A DNA stretch of 64,000 nucleotides from Oscillospiraceae bacterium (GTDB lineage Bacteria > Bacillota > Clostridia > Oscillospirales > Oscillospiraceae). The position numbers and the translations under genes are program-made. The notes under the pieces are model-generated. The model saw nothing but the letters and a program-made list of their open reading frames with translations. It ran no database searches and was not told the origin of the DNA. Of this stretch, positions 35,101 through 43,038 are shown one piece after another (positions within the stretch are counted from its first letter, which is position 1; each line of letters starts with the position of its first letter). The DNA lies in assembly GCA_015067725.1 (NCBI GenBank), contig SVLX01000001.1, forward strand, positions 45,047-109,046, given 5' to 3'.

Positions 35101-35541
35101 CCAGAACTACCGAACAAAGCATGTACTTCAGGCAAGCCCTATTCGCAGTGGAAGGAGATGCGGAAGGAGGATTTCCTTTTCTCGCTCTATAAAGACGACC
35201 TCCTTTATATAGAACATCGAGAACAGTTAATCTTCCACGTTCCTAAGAAACTAAAGAGCCGCAGCACCTTGGAGGATCCATATCCACTGAAAAGATCCTT
35301 TGCTTACTTTGTTGGCATGGATATTGATGGTGCGAAAATCAATTGCGATTTCCACCATGGTGCCTACGAGCTCCATTCTCTCGGTGTCAAAAGATTGCTC
35401 TCTATGCAAAAATATACCGTGGATATCCTCGGTGAGTACCATCCTGTTGGTAGAGAGGTCCGCCAAAATTTCTTCACCATGAAGCGTGACCCCAACAAAA
35501 AGAAGGAGGCAGACAATGGCATTCCGGAATCTGATGATTGA
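32170..35541 (+). CDS. cas9: Cas9 endonuclease, type II-C
   Basis: An RNA-guided DNA nuclease of 1123 residues, in the compact II-C range. RuvC-I is KYGIGLDIGIASVGWA with D8. An arginine-rich bridge helix (RREARSARRRLRRHRHRNAR) follows. RuvC-II is INIELAREM with E506. The HNH domain has EIDHIVPYSISFDN with H588 and a downstream asparagine. RuvC-III is HHAVDALVIA with H725 and D728. All catalytic residues are present, so it should cut both strands. The C-terminal 300 residues are the PAM-interacting region and are not assignable to a known PAM. ATG at 32170 gives the usual family N-terminus; GTG at 32131 is an alternative. cas1 overlaps its end by 26 nt. Confidence 0.95.
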   Translation: MKYGIGLDIGIASVGWAVVALDGQEMPCGILGMGARVFSAAEQPKTGASLAAPRREARSARRRLRRHRHRNARIRNLLLQFGLISQEQLDNLFSGCLEDIYALRVRALDELITAPEFARILIHLAQRRGFRSNRKNASTKEDGELLAAVNENKRRMEENGYRTAGEMFLKHPDFAEHKRNKGGNYLATVKRDEVEAEAHAIFSAQRNFGAVFANAELEEAYVAILLSQRSFDEGPGGNSPYGGNQIEKMVGICTFFQEEREPRAAKATYSFEYFSLLEKVNHIRLIQGGESIPLTDDQRKRLIALAHETENLDFSKIRKKLPIPPEYTFNMVRYFEDSCDDSEKKTKFQHLTAYHQMRKAFDKLSKGYLSRMSIVHRNAIGTALTLYKTSARITDYLTNAGLSPEEIQVAEGIGSFSKFGHLSVRALDAITPYLEQGLRYNDACEAAGFQFRGHEDGEKTMFLRPNEDTYADITSPVARRAISQSIKVINAIIRKQGQSPTFINIELAREMAKDFSERKQLEKHITENQKRNEQIDQRLRQEFGVEHPTSQDRLKLWLYEQQGGVCPYSQKQISLPRLFEPNYAEIDHIVPYSISFDNTKANVVLVLAAENRDKGPRLPLQYLTGKRRDNFIVWVNSSIRDRRKRQLLLKEAFTDEDDKKFRQRNLQDTQTMAVFLMNYIRDNLLFADSSKGRKKRVTAVSGSVTSYLRARWGITKVRANGDIHHAVDALVIACATDGMIQQISRYSRYKECQYTHTEDMAYAVDGATGEVLKSFPYPWPQFRRELDGHLSSNPTQFLMDQRLPMYASGEIMPPQKPIFVSRMPTRKVRGAAHEATILSPKQPAENWTVAKVPLTSLKLRDGEIVSDKAYAIVPKSPSMKAPLLSDPVLYEALKQKLMLHDGNGETAFADGFRKPRKDGLDGPWVKHVKLLQKTSLSTAVNHGNGRAKNDSMVRVDVFYIKNDGYYLVPIYVADTLKPELPNKACTSGKPYSQWKEMRKEDFLFSLYKDDLLYIEHREQLIFHVPKKLKSRSTLEDPYPLKRSFAYFVGMDIDGAKINCDFHHGAYELHSLGVKRLLSMQKYTVDILGEYHPVGREVRQNFFTMKRDPNKKKEADNGIPESDD

Positions 35542-36415
35542 GAGTCCCGCCCGGATTTCTCTGAAGAATGACCAACTTATGATCCATACCCACCGGGAAT
35601 TCTCTGTCCCGGTGGAGGATATCTCTGCCCTTCTTCTGGAAAGCAGACAGTCCACCATCACCACAGCCGCTCTCTCCTTTTTGGGGCAGAGCGGCTGTTG
35701 CGTCTTTCTGTGTGATGAGAAGCATATGCCCTGCGCCGTTCTGACCCCTTTCGCCCAGCACAGCCGGGCATTGCCGGTTCTGCAGAAGCAACTGAGTGCC
35801 ACTGAGCCCCGGAAAAAGCAACTCTGGCAAGCCGTGGTCAAGGCAAAGGTAGCCGCCCAGTCTGCCTGTCTGGAGCTGTCCGGGAAAGCGGATGATGCCC
35901 AGTGGCTCCGGGCCATGATTCCTCAGGTGCGCTCCGGAGACACCGGCAATGTGGAAGCCACCGCCGCCCAGCGGTATTTCCCCGCCCTCTTTGGCGAGGG
36001 ATTTATCCGTGGCGAAGACAATGGCATCAATGCCGCCCTGAATTATGGTTATGCCATTTTGCGGGGTGCCATGGCCAGAAGTCTGGCGGTCTATGGCTTT
36101 CTGACAACCATGGGGCTGCACCACCACAGCAGTCTCAACAGCTTCAATTTGGCCGATGATTTGATGGAGCCATTCCGCCCGGTGGTGGATTTGCTGGTGG
36201 TTACGGCATTCCCGGAGGATATTCCCCTGAATCCGGAACGGAAGCGTCTGCTGTTCAACTGCCTGAATCTGGAAATCCTCTCCGGCGGGCAAAGGCACAG
36301 CGTTGCCTATGCCATGGAGCGGCTGGTGCAGAGTCTGGGGCGCTGTCTGGACAAAGTGGAGAGTAAGCTCTGTCTGCCGGAGCTGATTCCCCTGAGGCAG
36401 CACAGCTATGAATAG
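35516..36415 (+). CDS. cas1: CRISPR integrase Cas1 (type II)
   Basis: A 299-residue Cas1. The start is ATG at 35516 behind AAGGAGG, inside the end of cas9. Active-site blocks are visible: NVEATAAQRYFPALFG with the catalytic glutamate, LHHHSSLNSFNLADDLMEPFRPVVD with the histidine and acidic residues. It integrates new spacers with Cas2. There is no csn2 or cas4, as expected for II-C. Confidence 0.95.
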   Translation: MAFRNLMIESPARISLKNDQLMIHTHREFSVPVEDISALLLESRQSTITTAALSFLGQSGCCVFLCDEKHMPCAVLTPFAQHSRALPVLQKQLSATEPRKKQLWQAVVKAKVAAQSACLELSGKADDAQWLRAMIPQVRSGDTGNVEATAAQRYFPALFGEGFIRGEDNGINAALNYGYAILRGAMARSLAVYGFLTTMGLHHHSSLNSFNLADDLMEPFRPVVDLLVVTAFPEDIPLNPERKRLLFNCLNLEILSGGQRHSVAYAMERLVQSLGRCLDKVESKLCLPELIPLRQHSYE

Positions 36416-36728
36416 ATTTATGCGGATACTGGTATTTTTTGACCTGCCGGTAAAGACCAAGGCAGAGCGGCGGGAAGCCACCCGGTTGCGGAAATTCCTC
36501 TTAAATGACGGCTACCACATGGTGCAGTATTCGGTCTATGCCCGGGTCTGCAACGGAATGGATGCGGTGGAGAAGCATCGGGCACGATTGCGGAACAATC
36601 TGCCGGACAATGGCGCTCTGCGGATGCTGGTCATCACAGAGAAACAATATGAATCCATTGACATCATGCTGGGAAATCTGACGCAGGCAGACGAGAGTTT
36701 CCAGTGCGAACAGCTCACGATTTTCTGA
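36408..36728 (+). CDS. cas2: Cas2 adaptation protein
   Basis: A 106-residue Cas2 with the ferredoxin-like opening MRILVFFDLPVKTKAER (conserved aspartate after the first strand) and YSVYARVCNGMDAVEKH. It overlaps cas1 by 8 nt. It forms the scaffold of the Cas1-Cas2 integrase. Confidence 0.95.
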   Translation: MNRFMRILVFFDLPVKTKAERREATRLRKFLLNDGYHMVQYSVYARVCNGMDAVEKHRARLRNNLPDNGALRMLVITEKQYESIDIMLGNLTQADESFQCEQLTIF

Positions 36729-36734
36729 CGGAAT

Positions 36735-36773
36735 ACAGAAAAAACGTCCCTTTTACAGGACGTTTTTTTCTGT
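36735..36773. terminator. Bidirectional terminator between cas2 and the array
   Basis: ACAGAAAAAACGTCC pairs with GGACGTTTTTTTCTGT. It has an A-run before and a T-run after, so it can end the cas operon and, in the other direction, transcripts leaving the CRISPR array. Confidence 0.88.
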
Positions 36774-36822
36774 GTATAAATCCCTTGTGAGCCCTTGTAT
36801 TATGGGGCTTTCCTGACGGTCG

Positions 36823-38168
36823 GTTATACCATACCAAGAACCATCAGGGAGCTATAACGCTATCTGTTAGCGGAGGTCGGTGTCCTTGGTTATACCATAC
36901 CAAGAACCATCAGGGAGCTATAACACCACAGGCGCAGATATAGCGATCTCTGGGGTTATACCATACCAAGAACCATCAGGGAGCTATAACCGGTTCGGGA
37001 AGCCTGCGCAAAGAACCCGGGTTATACCATACCAAGAACCATCAGGGAGCTATAACTCGGGAGACATACTCTTGCCTTTGGAGGGGGTTATACCATACCA
37101 AGAACCATCAGGGAGCTATAACTACCAGCCCACGGACAAGCTCAAGACCACGGTTATACCATACCAAGAACCATCAGGGAGCTATAACAACAGGTCGTCT
37201 ATGTACAGCAGGTCTGCGGTTATACCATACCAAGAACCATCAGGGAGCTATAACGAAATCTGCGCTTGAATCCACAACGACCGGGTTATACCATACCAAG
37301 AACCATCAGGGAGCTATAACTCGCCTTGTGGCTACTCGACCGGGTTTTTGGTTATACCATACCAAGAACCATCAGGGAGCTATAACTCAAACTCCTTCCA
37401 GTCCATAACCTCTCCGGTTATACCATACCAAGAACCATCAGGGAGCTATAACAACCGATGCGGACGGAAACAGCGGACTCCGGTTATACCATACCAAGAA
37501 CCATCAGGGAGCTATAACACCTCCGGCGCAGAGATAGCGATCTCGGGGGGTTATACCATACCAAGAACCATCAGGGAGCTATAACTGTTGCTGTCGTTTT
37601 CGTCGCTTTTGTCGTGTTATACCATACCAAGAACCATCAGGGAGCTATAACATTGTCGCAGACCGTGACTTTTACGTTGGGGTTATACCATACCAAGAAC
37701 CATCAGGGAGCTATAACGGACAGGCGGGGGTCGTGCCTCAGAATCGTGTTATACCATACCAAGAACCATCAGGGAGCTATAACCGAAGTAAGCCCTTGGA
37801 GTTGTCCTTGGTGGTTATACCATACCAAGAACCATCAGGGAGCTATAACTCAGCTCGGACAGGTCGAAAATGTCCACCAGTTATACCATACCAAGAACCA
37901 TCAGGGAGCTATAACTTTGAGGTGTTCACAAAGGAGTTTAACAGAGTTATACCATACCAAGAACCATCAGGGAGCTATAACCGTGAGTGTTGGTTCGATT
38001 CCAGCTTTCTGGTTATACCATACCAAGAACCATCAGGGAGCTATAACGCTTAGTAGCCTTGACAATCTGACCCACCAGTTATACCATACCAAGAACCATC
38101 AGGGAGCTATAACTAGGACATTATTAAGTCAGGGGTGGCAGTCGTTATACCATACCAAGAACCATCAG
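36823..38168 (-). CRISPR. Type II-C CRISPR array, 21 repeats and 20 spacers
   Basis: The 36-nt repeat reads GTTATACCATACC...GGGAGCTATAAC on the plus strand, with perfect copies starting at 36823 and every 66 nt thereafter. Nineteen spacers are 30 nt; one (37519-37549) is 31 nt. The last repeat (38144-38168) keeps 25 nt and then diverges. The tracrRNA anti-repeat resembles the plus-strand repeat, so crRNAs are the minus strand. In that direction each repeat ends TGGTATAAC, an extended -10 box, as in Neisseria arrays. The 49 nt between the terminator and the first repeat (36774-36822) are the likely adaptation leader. Confidence 0.97.
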
Positions 38169-38386
38169 CGTTCTACTTCCCAACTTCCCCTATCCTACCA
38201 CCTCCGCCCCCCACTTGTCAACCCCCTTTGTCACTAAACACCAAATCCCCACCCCCATCTCCCGCTGCCTTTGTTCATAACGCAGAAAAACCACAAACTC
38301 CCGCCGATAATTCCCGGATATCCGGCATTTTCGGGACAAGACCGAAAAAAATATGCCAAAAAATTGAATTTTCTTTGTTTTCAACG
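38169..38386. other. Stretch between array and ppdK promoter
   Basis: A low-complexity C- and A-rich sequence after the degenerate last repeat. No gene, hairpin or repeat is supported here. Confidence 0.5.
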
Positions 38387-38415
38387 TTGCAATTCCGGAA
38401 ATCTCATGGTATACT
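38387..38415 (+). promoter_or_regulatory. Promoter of ppdK
   Basis: TTGCAA and TATACT separated by 17 nt, about 70 nt before the ribosome site GAAAGGAG. Confidence 0.75.
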
Positions 38416-38494
38416 ATACAGGCAATTTTTGCTTGAGTTTTCAAAAGTTATCTGGGCGATATCAGTCGTTCGGATTGCGAAAGGAGTAAATTGA

Positions 38495-41128
38495 ATGTCT
38501 CATAAGTATGTCTACCTGTTCTCCGAGGGCAACGGCTCCATGCGTGAACTGCTGGGCGGTAAGGGTGCTAACCTGGCCGAAATGACCAATATCGGTCTGC
38601 CCGTCCCTCAGGGCTTCACCATCTCCACCGAGGCCTGCACCAAGTATTACGAAGACGGCCGCAAGGTTAATGACGAGATCAAGGCCGAAATCCTGGCCAA
38701 TGTCGCCAAGCTGGAAGAAATCACCGGCAAGAAGTTCGGTGATACCGAGAATCCCCTGCTGGTCTCTGTCCGTTCCGGTGCCCGCGCCTCCATGCCCGGC
38801 ATGATGGATACCATCCTGAACCTGGGTCTGAATGAGGAAGTTGTGGAAGTTCTGGCCGCCAAGTCCGGTAACCCCCGCTGGGCCTATGACTGCTATCGCC
38901 GGTTCATCCAGATGTATTCCGACGTGGTCATGGAAGTGGGCAAGAAGTATTTCGAGGCCCTCATCGACGAGATGAAGGAGCGCAAGGGCGTTACCCTGGA
39001 CGTGGACCTGTCCGCCGAGGACCTGAAGGAACTGGCCGGTCTGTTCAAGGCCGAGTACAAGTCCAAGCTGGGCGTCGACTTCCCCACCGATCCCGTGGAG
39101 CAGCTCATGGGTGCCGTTCAGGCCGTGTTCCGTTCCTGGGATAACCCCCGCGCCAATGTCTATCGTCGTGACAACGATATCCCCTATTCCTGGGGCACTG
39201 CCGTCAACGTTCAGGCCATGGCCTTCGGCAACATGGGTGACGATTGCGGTACCGGCGTTGCCTTCACCCGTGACCCCGCCACCGGCGAGAAGGTCCTCAT
39301 GGGCGAATTCCTGACCAACGCTCAGGGCGAAGACGTGGTCGCCGGCGTCCGGACTCCCATGCCCATCGCTGAGATGGCTGAGAAGTTCCCCGAGGCTTTC
39401 CGTCACTTCCAGGAAGTCTGCAAGATTCTGGAAAACCACTATCACGATATGCAGGACATGGAGTTCACCGTCGAGCACGGCAAGCTCTTCATGCTCCAGA
39501 CCCGTAATGGCAAGCGTACCGCTCAGGCCGCTCTGCAGATCGCCGTTGATCTGGTGGCTGAGGGTCACAAGACCGAGGCTGAGGCTGTCCTCATGATCGA
39601 CCCCCGTAACCTGGATACCCTGCTGCACCCCCAGTTTGACGCCGCTGCACTGAAGGCCGCTACCCCTATCGGTCGTGGTCTGGGTGCTTCTCCCGGCGCT
39701 GCCTGTGGCCAGATCGTCTTCTCCGCTGAGGACGCTGAGGCTTGGAAGGCCGCCGGCAAGAAGGTTGTTCTGGTTCGTCTGGAAACTTCCCCCGAAGACA
39801 TCACCGGTATGAAGGCCTCTCAGGGCATCCTGACCGTCCGTGGCGGTATGACCTCTCACGCCGCCGTCGTGGCTCGTGGCATGGGCAAGTGCTGTGTCTC
39901 CGGCTGTGGCGACATCAAGATGGACGAGGAAAACAAGAAGTTCGAGCTGGCCGGCAAGACCTATGTCGAGGGCGACTATATCTCCATCGACGGCTCCACC
40001 GGTAAGATTTACGACGGCATCATCCCCACCGTTGATGCTGAGATTTCCGGCAACTTCGGCACCATCATGGGCTGGGCTGACAAGTTCCGCACCCTGAAGG
40101 TCCGCACCAACGCCGACACCCCCACCGATGCCAAGAAGGCTCGTGAGCTGGGTGCTGAGGGCATCGGTCTGTGCCGTACTGAGCATATGTTCTTTGAGGC
40201 CAGCCGTATCGCCGCTTTCCGTGAAATGATTTGCTCCGACACCGTTGAGGGCCGTGAAGCTGCCCTGAACAAGATTCTGCCCATGCAGCAGGCCGACTTT
40301 GAGGCTCTGTACACCGCCATGGAAGAGTATCGTGTCTGCATCCGTTTCCTGGATCCCCCCCTGCATGAGTTCGTTCCCAACACTGAGGAAGACATCGCTG
40401 CTCTGGCCGCAGCTCAGGGCAAGACTGTCCAGCAGATTAAGGACCTGATTGCTTCCCTCCACGAGTTCAACCCCATGATGGGTCACCGTGGCTGCCGTCT
40501 GACCGTCACCTATCCCGAGATCGCCGTCATGCAGACCAAGGCCGTCATCCGTGCCGCTCTGGCCGTGAAGAAGGCTCATCCCGATTGGAACCTGGTTCCC
40601 GAAATCATGATCCCCCTGGTCGGCGAGACCAAGGAGCTGAAGTATGTCAAGAACATCGTGGTCAAGACTGCCGATGCCGAAATCGCCGCCTCCGGCATTG
40701 AGCTGCCCTATGAAGTGGGCACCATGATTGAGATTCCCCGCGCCTGCCTGACCGCTGACGAAATCGCCCAGAATGCTGACTTCTTCTGCTTCGGTACCAA
40801 CGACCTGACCCAGATGACCTTCGGCTTCTCCCGTGACGATGCCGGTAAGTTCCTGAGTGCCTACTATGACACCAAGATTCTGGAGAACGATCCCTTCGCC
40901 AAGCTGGACCAGATCGGTGTTGGCAAGCTGATGAACATGGCTTGCAGAGAAGGCCGCGCCAACAATGCCAACCTGCACATCGGCATCTGCGGCGAGCACG
41001 GCGGCGACCCCACCTCCGTGGAGTTCTGCCACAAGCTGGGTCTGGACTATGTGTCCTGCTCTCCCTTCCGTGTGCCCATCGCCCGTCTGGCTGCCGCTCA
41101 GGCTGCCATTAAGGCCGGCAAAGCCTAA
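38495..41128 (+). CDS. ppdK: Pyruvate, phosphate dikinase
   Basis: An 877-residue enzyme interconverting pyruvate, ATP and phosphate with phosphoenolpyruvate, AMP and pyrophosphate; central to PEP-pyruvate exchange in anaerobes. An N-terminal ATP-grasp domain is followed by the swivelling phosphohistidine domain with GGMTSHAAVVARGMGK, whose His is residue 455, the same number as in the Clostridium symbiosum enzyme. The C-terminal PEP/pyruvate TIM barrel ends with CGEHGGDP. Length is full. Its codons strongly favour C/G-ending forms, suggesting high expression. It is monocistronic with its own promoter and terminator. Confidence 0.97.
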   Translation: MSHKYVYLFSEGNGSMRELLGGKGANLAEMTNIGLPVPQGFTISTEACTKYYEDGRKVNDEIKAEILANVAKLEEITGKKFGDTENPLLVSVRSGARASMPGMMDTILNLGLNEEVVEVLAAKSGNPRWAYDCYRRFIQMYSDVVMEVGKKYFEALIDEMKERKGVTLDVDLSAEDLKELAGLFKAEYKSKLGVDFPTDPVEQLMGAVQAVFRSWDNPRANVYRRDNDIPYSWGTAVNVQAMAFGNMGDDCGTGVAFTRDPATGEKVLMGEFLTNAQGEDVVAGVRTPMPIAEMAEKFPEAFRHFQEVCKILENHYHDMQDMEFTVEHGKLFMLQTRNGKRTAQAALQIAVDLVAEGHKTEAEAVLMIDPRNLDTLLHPQFDAAALKAATPIGRGLGASPGAACGQIVFSAEDAEAWKAAGKKVVLVRLETSPEDITGMKASQGILTVRGGMTSHAAVVARGMGKCCVSGCGDIKMDEENKKFELAGKTYVEGDYISIDGSTGKIYDGIIPTVDAEISGNFGTIMGWADKFRTLKVRTNADTPTDAKKARELGAEGIGLCRTEHMFFEASRIAAFREMICSDTVEGREAALNKILPMQQADFEALYTAMEEYRVCIRFLDPPLHEFVPNTEEDIAALAAAQGKTVQQIKDLIASLHEFNPMMGHRGCRLTVTYPEIAVMQTKAVIRAALAVKKAHPDWNLVPEIMIPLVGETKELKYVKNIVVKTADAEIAASGIELPYEVGTMIEIPRACLTADEIAQNADFFCFGTNDLTQMTFGFSRDDAGKFLSAYYDTKILENDPFAKLDQIGVGKLMNMACREGRANNANLHIGICGEHGGDPTSVEFCHKLGLDYVSCSPFRVPIARLAAAQAAIKAGKA

Positions 41129-41163
41129 AGAGAATCATCACCTGCCGGGTTGATTTCTAATGC

Positions 41164-41200
41164 AAATGCGCCTACCGTCACCATGCGGTAGGCGCATTTT
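41164..41200 (+). terminator. Terminator of ppdK
   Basis: AAATGCGCCTACCG pairs perfectly with CGGTAGGCGCATTT around an 8-nt loop, ending in TTTT. Confidence 0.88.
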
Positions 41201-41306
41201 GGTTGGCTCTATGTCAATAGTTGGGGTACACCGATATCTTTAATATCGTTTACCAGGCGTCGGGCAGAAAAACGGTTTACATCGACTGCAATAAATCGCA
41301 AAATGT

Positions 41307-41846
41307 TTGCAGCTGTTCCTTTTACAACGAAGGAATAATTACCCTTTAATACTCGATACGCAAAATGAGCAAATGGATCATATCATTCTATCAGCAGTCA
41401 GCTCATTGTTTGCAGATCGGGAAACGATCCTGGATACTTGCCGCTTGATGCAAACCACCCTTACAGACAACTGCGGCATCGATGCCGAGTGCGAGGAGTT
41501 GCTCCAAGAGTTGAATGTGGTAGCTGGAGTGATTCGCTCCTGCGTTGATGAAAACGCCACCCCGGCCGTTGACCAGTCTGACTACCGTAGGCGGTATACC
41601 AGTTATGTGGAACGGTATGAATCTCTAAAGGATCGCTACACACAGCTTCAAACCCAGCGGGAAGAATGTGAAACAGAGGCAATCCGCATTGGAGGATTCA
41701 TGTTTGAACTCCGGGAATTAGATGAATTGCCCATTGCGTTTGAGGAAAGATTATGGCATGGCTTGGTGGACCATGTGACGGTTTACTATGATGAGCGACT
41801 GGAATTTCACTTCAGAGACGGAAGCAAGATCACTGAGCAGTTATAA
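41307..41846 (+). pseudogene. C-terminal remnant of a large serine recombinase
   Basis: The 179-codon frame encodes a coiled-coil region (YVERYESLKDRYTQLQTQREECETEAIR) followed by FEERLWHGLVDHVTVYYDERLEFHFRDGSKI, the typical end of TnpX/large serine recombinases of conjugative transposons. The N-terminal resolvase catalytic domain and zinc-ribbon are absent; the sequence before it (41205-41306) carries no continuation. Thus an integrase end was left behind by a lost or rearranged mobile element. A hairpin terminator follows. Confidence 0.7.
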
Positions 41847-41847
41847 G

Positions 41848-41895
41848 AAAACCCGGCATCCACACAGATAATCCTGTGTAGACGCCGGGTTTTTG
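41848..41895. terminator. Terminator after the recombinase remnant
   Basis: ACCCGGC pairs with GCCGGGT, with inner CACACAG/CTGTGTA pairing; AAAA before and TTTTT after, so it can act in both directions. Confidence 0.75.
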
Positions 41896-41898
41896 CCC

Positions 41899-42117
41899 TT
41901 ATTCACTTGTTAATTCCTGTTCCAGTCGTATTCCGACTTTTATTCCCTCGACAAATCCAGTTCGTTCATGTTCCCGACAGAGAGTGCAGACTGCATCGAC
42001 AATCCGATCCATATCCTGTAGCGACATACCGTGCATCCGCTGATACAAATCCTCAAAAGAGGCCTTGACGGTATCATTGTCGGTGTTATTGCATTCGTGG
42101 TAATAGCAATACAGCAT
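41899..42117 (-). CDS. Small DUF6809-like protein, possibly 5'-truncated
   Basis: A 72-residue acidic helical protein (ASFEDLYQRMHGMSLQDMDRIVDAVCTLCREHERTGFVEGIKVGIRLEQEL). The LCREHERTGFVEGIKVGIRL ending recalls DUF6809-type proteins of mobile elements. The same frame extends upstream to about 42160 (SENAHSILD) without a start codon, suggesting a truncated N-terminus. It lies among mobile-element remains. The function is unknown. Confidence 0.4.
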   Translation of the reverse strand: MLYCYYHECNNTDNDTVKASFEDLYQRMHGMSLQDMDRIVDAVCTLCREHERTGFVEGIKVGIRLEQELTSE

Positions 42118-42182
42118 ATCCAGAATAGAGTGGGCATTCTCCGAGCAGGAAGGGTATCAATAATGGCACGCATCTGCTTGTA

Positions 42183-42422
42183 TTATTTGTCACTTGCAGA
42201 AAAGTTTTTGTGGAAGGATCCGTCGCTTTTCATACCAACTACTTCACCATGTTGTATCCGACACACAAAAAACTCGTATGCAAGTTCTGTCCCTGCCTTT
42301 TCTCCTATATGGCGGAGCGGGCAGGGATCGAACCTACTCGGCACTTGTAACAGTAAGTATCCTCCCACCAGGATGCGGACCACTCCGTGCGTGCCGCTTG
42401 CCACCAACATTCTGTTCACCAT
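42183..42422 (-). CDS. Doubtful small ORF overlapping a tRNA-like sequence
   Basis: A 79-codon frame with ATG at 42422 behind GAGGAGAGG. Upstream on the same strand is a TATAAT box with CAGACA 17 nt before it, so it could be expressed. The protein matches nothing recognised. It covers the whole tRNA-like cloverleaf at 42310-42386, and translations across tRNA sequences of this kind are usually spurious. Confidence 0.2.
   Translation of the reverse strand: MVNRMLVASGTHGVVRILVGGYLLLQVPSRFDPCPLRHIGEKAGTELAYEFFVCRIQHGEVVGMKSDGSFHKNFSASDK
42310..42386 (-). tRNA. tRNA-like sequence, GTT anticodon-like loop, atypical D and anticodon arms
   Basis: A 77-nt stretch that folds as a cloverleaf. The acceptor is GGAGTGG/CCGCTCC (7 bp, one wobble), with discriminator G and encoded CCA. 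The T-arm GTAGG-TTCGATC-CCTGC is canonical. The D-arm is ATCC/GGAT with loop TGGTGGGA, shifted by about 3 nt. The anticodon stem ACTT/AAGT is only 4 bp with an 8-nt loop ACTGTTAC holding U-GUU-A, as in tRNA-Asn. This may be a decayed tRNA, an unusual element-borne tRNA, or an attachment-site remnant. The canonical A14 and 5-bp anticodon stem are lacking. Confidence 0.35.
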
Positions 42423-42778
42423 TGAGAACCTCTCCTCGTAGTTAATTATACTAAAAATAGCGATTACTGTCTGAATAAGACTTAGGAAGAGTGATACTGC
42501 TTCGGCGGGGATTCCGACCACAAGGGCTGTGATAAATACTGCTACCAACAAAAGTTAGCCCATGTATTATACCACTATCTGTTTGCTATTCCAATGTTTG
42601 ATTTCAGTATAAGTATTTTGGCTGTTTAACGAATCTCGATATTTTGACGAATTGAACGCACAATATGTGGGGATCAGACACCCCGAACACACCACAAAAC
42701 CAAAACATAGTGGAATCATCTGCAACAAATGCGTTGCAAAGTTTAGGAAATCACCCTGTTTTGGGGTAAAAATGGATA
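42423..42778. other. Stretch without a supported gene
   Basis: AT-richer than its surroundings. It holds the possible promoter and ribosome site of the doubtful ORF to its left and short open frames without ribosome sites. Nothing else is recognised. Confidence 0.4.
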
Positions 42779-42830
42779 TAAAAATACCTACCCTCGCTGA
42801 TACCATTGTATCAAATAAGGGTAGGTATTA
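42779..42830 (-). terminator. Terminator of tRNA-Leu
   Basis: AATACCTACCC on the plus strand pairs with GGGTAGGTATT around a 26-nt loop; on the minus strand a T-rich tail follows the second arm. Confidence 0.7.
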
Positions 42831-42916
42831 TGGTGCCGGTGACCGGACTCGAACCGGTACGCCATCGCTGGCGGTGGATTTTGAGTCCACTACGTCTACC
42901 ATTCCATCACACCGGC
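42831..42916 (-). tRNA. tRNA-Leu (CAA)
   Basis: An 86-nt class-II tRNA: acceptor GCCGGTG/CACCGGC, encoded CCA, anticodon arm GTGGA-CTCAAAA-TCCAC with CAA anticodon, long variable arm (CCGCCAGCGATGGCG) and T-arm GGTTCGAGTCC. All arms pair well. Confidence 0.95.
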
Positions 42917-43010
42917 ATATTGGGGGAACACGCAGGGCTATTATAATACAAAGCCGCAAAAATAGCAAGCCCTTTTTGAAAGTTCTCCAAAAAAAGAAAA
43001 CGCAGGAAAG

Positions 43011-43038
43011 AAAAACCCCCGCCCGAAAGGGCAGGGGT
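43011..43038 (-). terminator. Terminator of tRNA-Gly
   Basis: On the minus strand CCCCTGCCC pairs with GGGCGGGGG (one mismatch) around a TTTC loop, directly followed by TTTTTC. Confidence 0.8.

Noticed and set aside
36823..36858. Plus-strand transcription of the array suggested by TATAAC at the repeat's right end
   Set aside because: In plus orientation the box lacks the TG extension and a -35, and the tracrRNA anti-repeat could not pair with plus-strand repeats.
36880..38237. Open frames through the CRISPR array with a repeated VIPYQEPSGSYN or LYHTKNHQGAIT peptide
   Set aside because: The 66-nt period is a multiple of three, so the repeats keep frames open by arithmetic; the spacers show no common coding pattern and no ribosome site exists.
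38462..41032. An 856-codon minus-strand frame opposite ppdK
   Set aside because: It is antisense to a strongly biased, highly expressed gene; no start signal and no recognisable domain.
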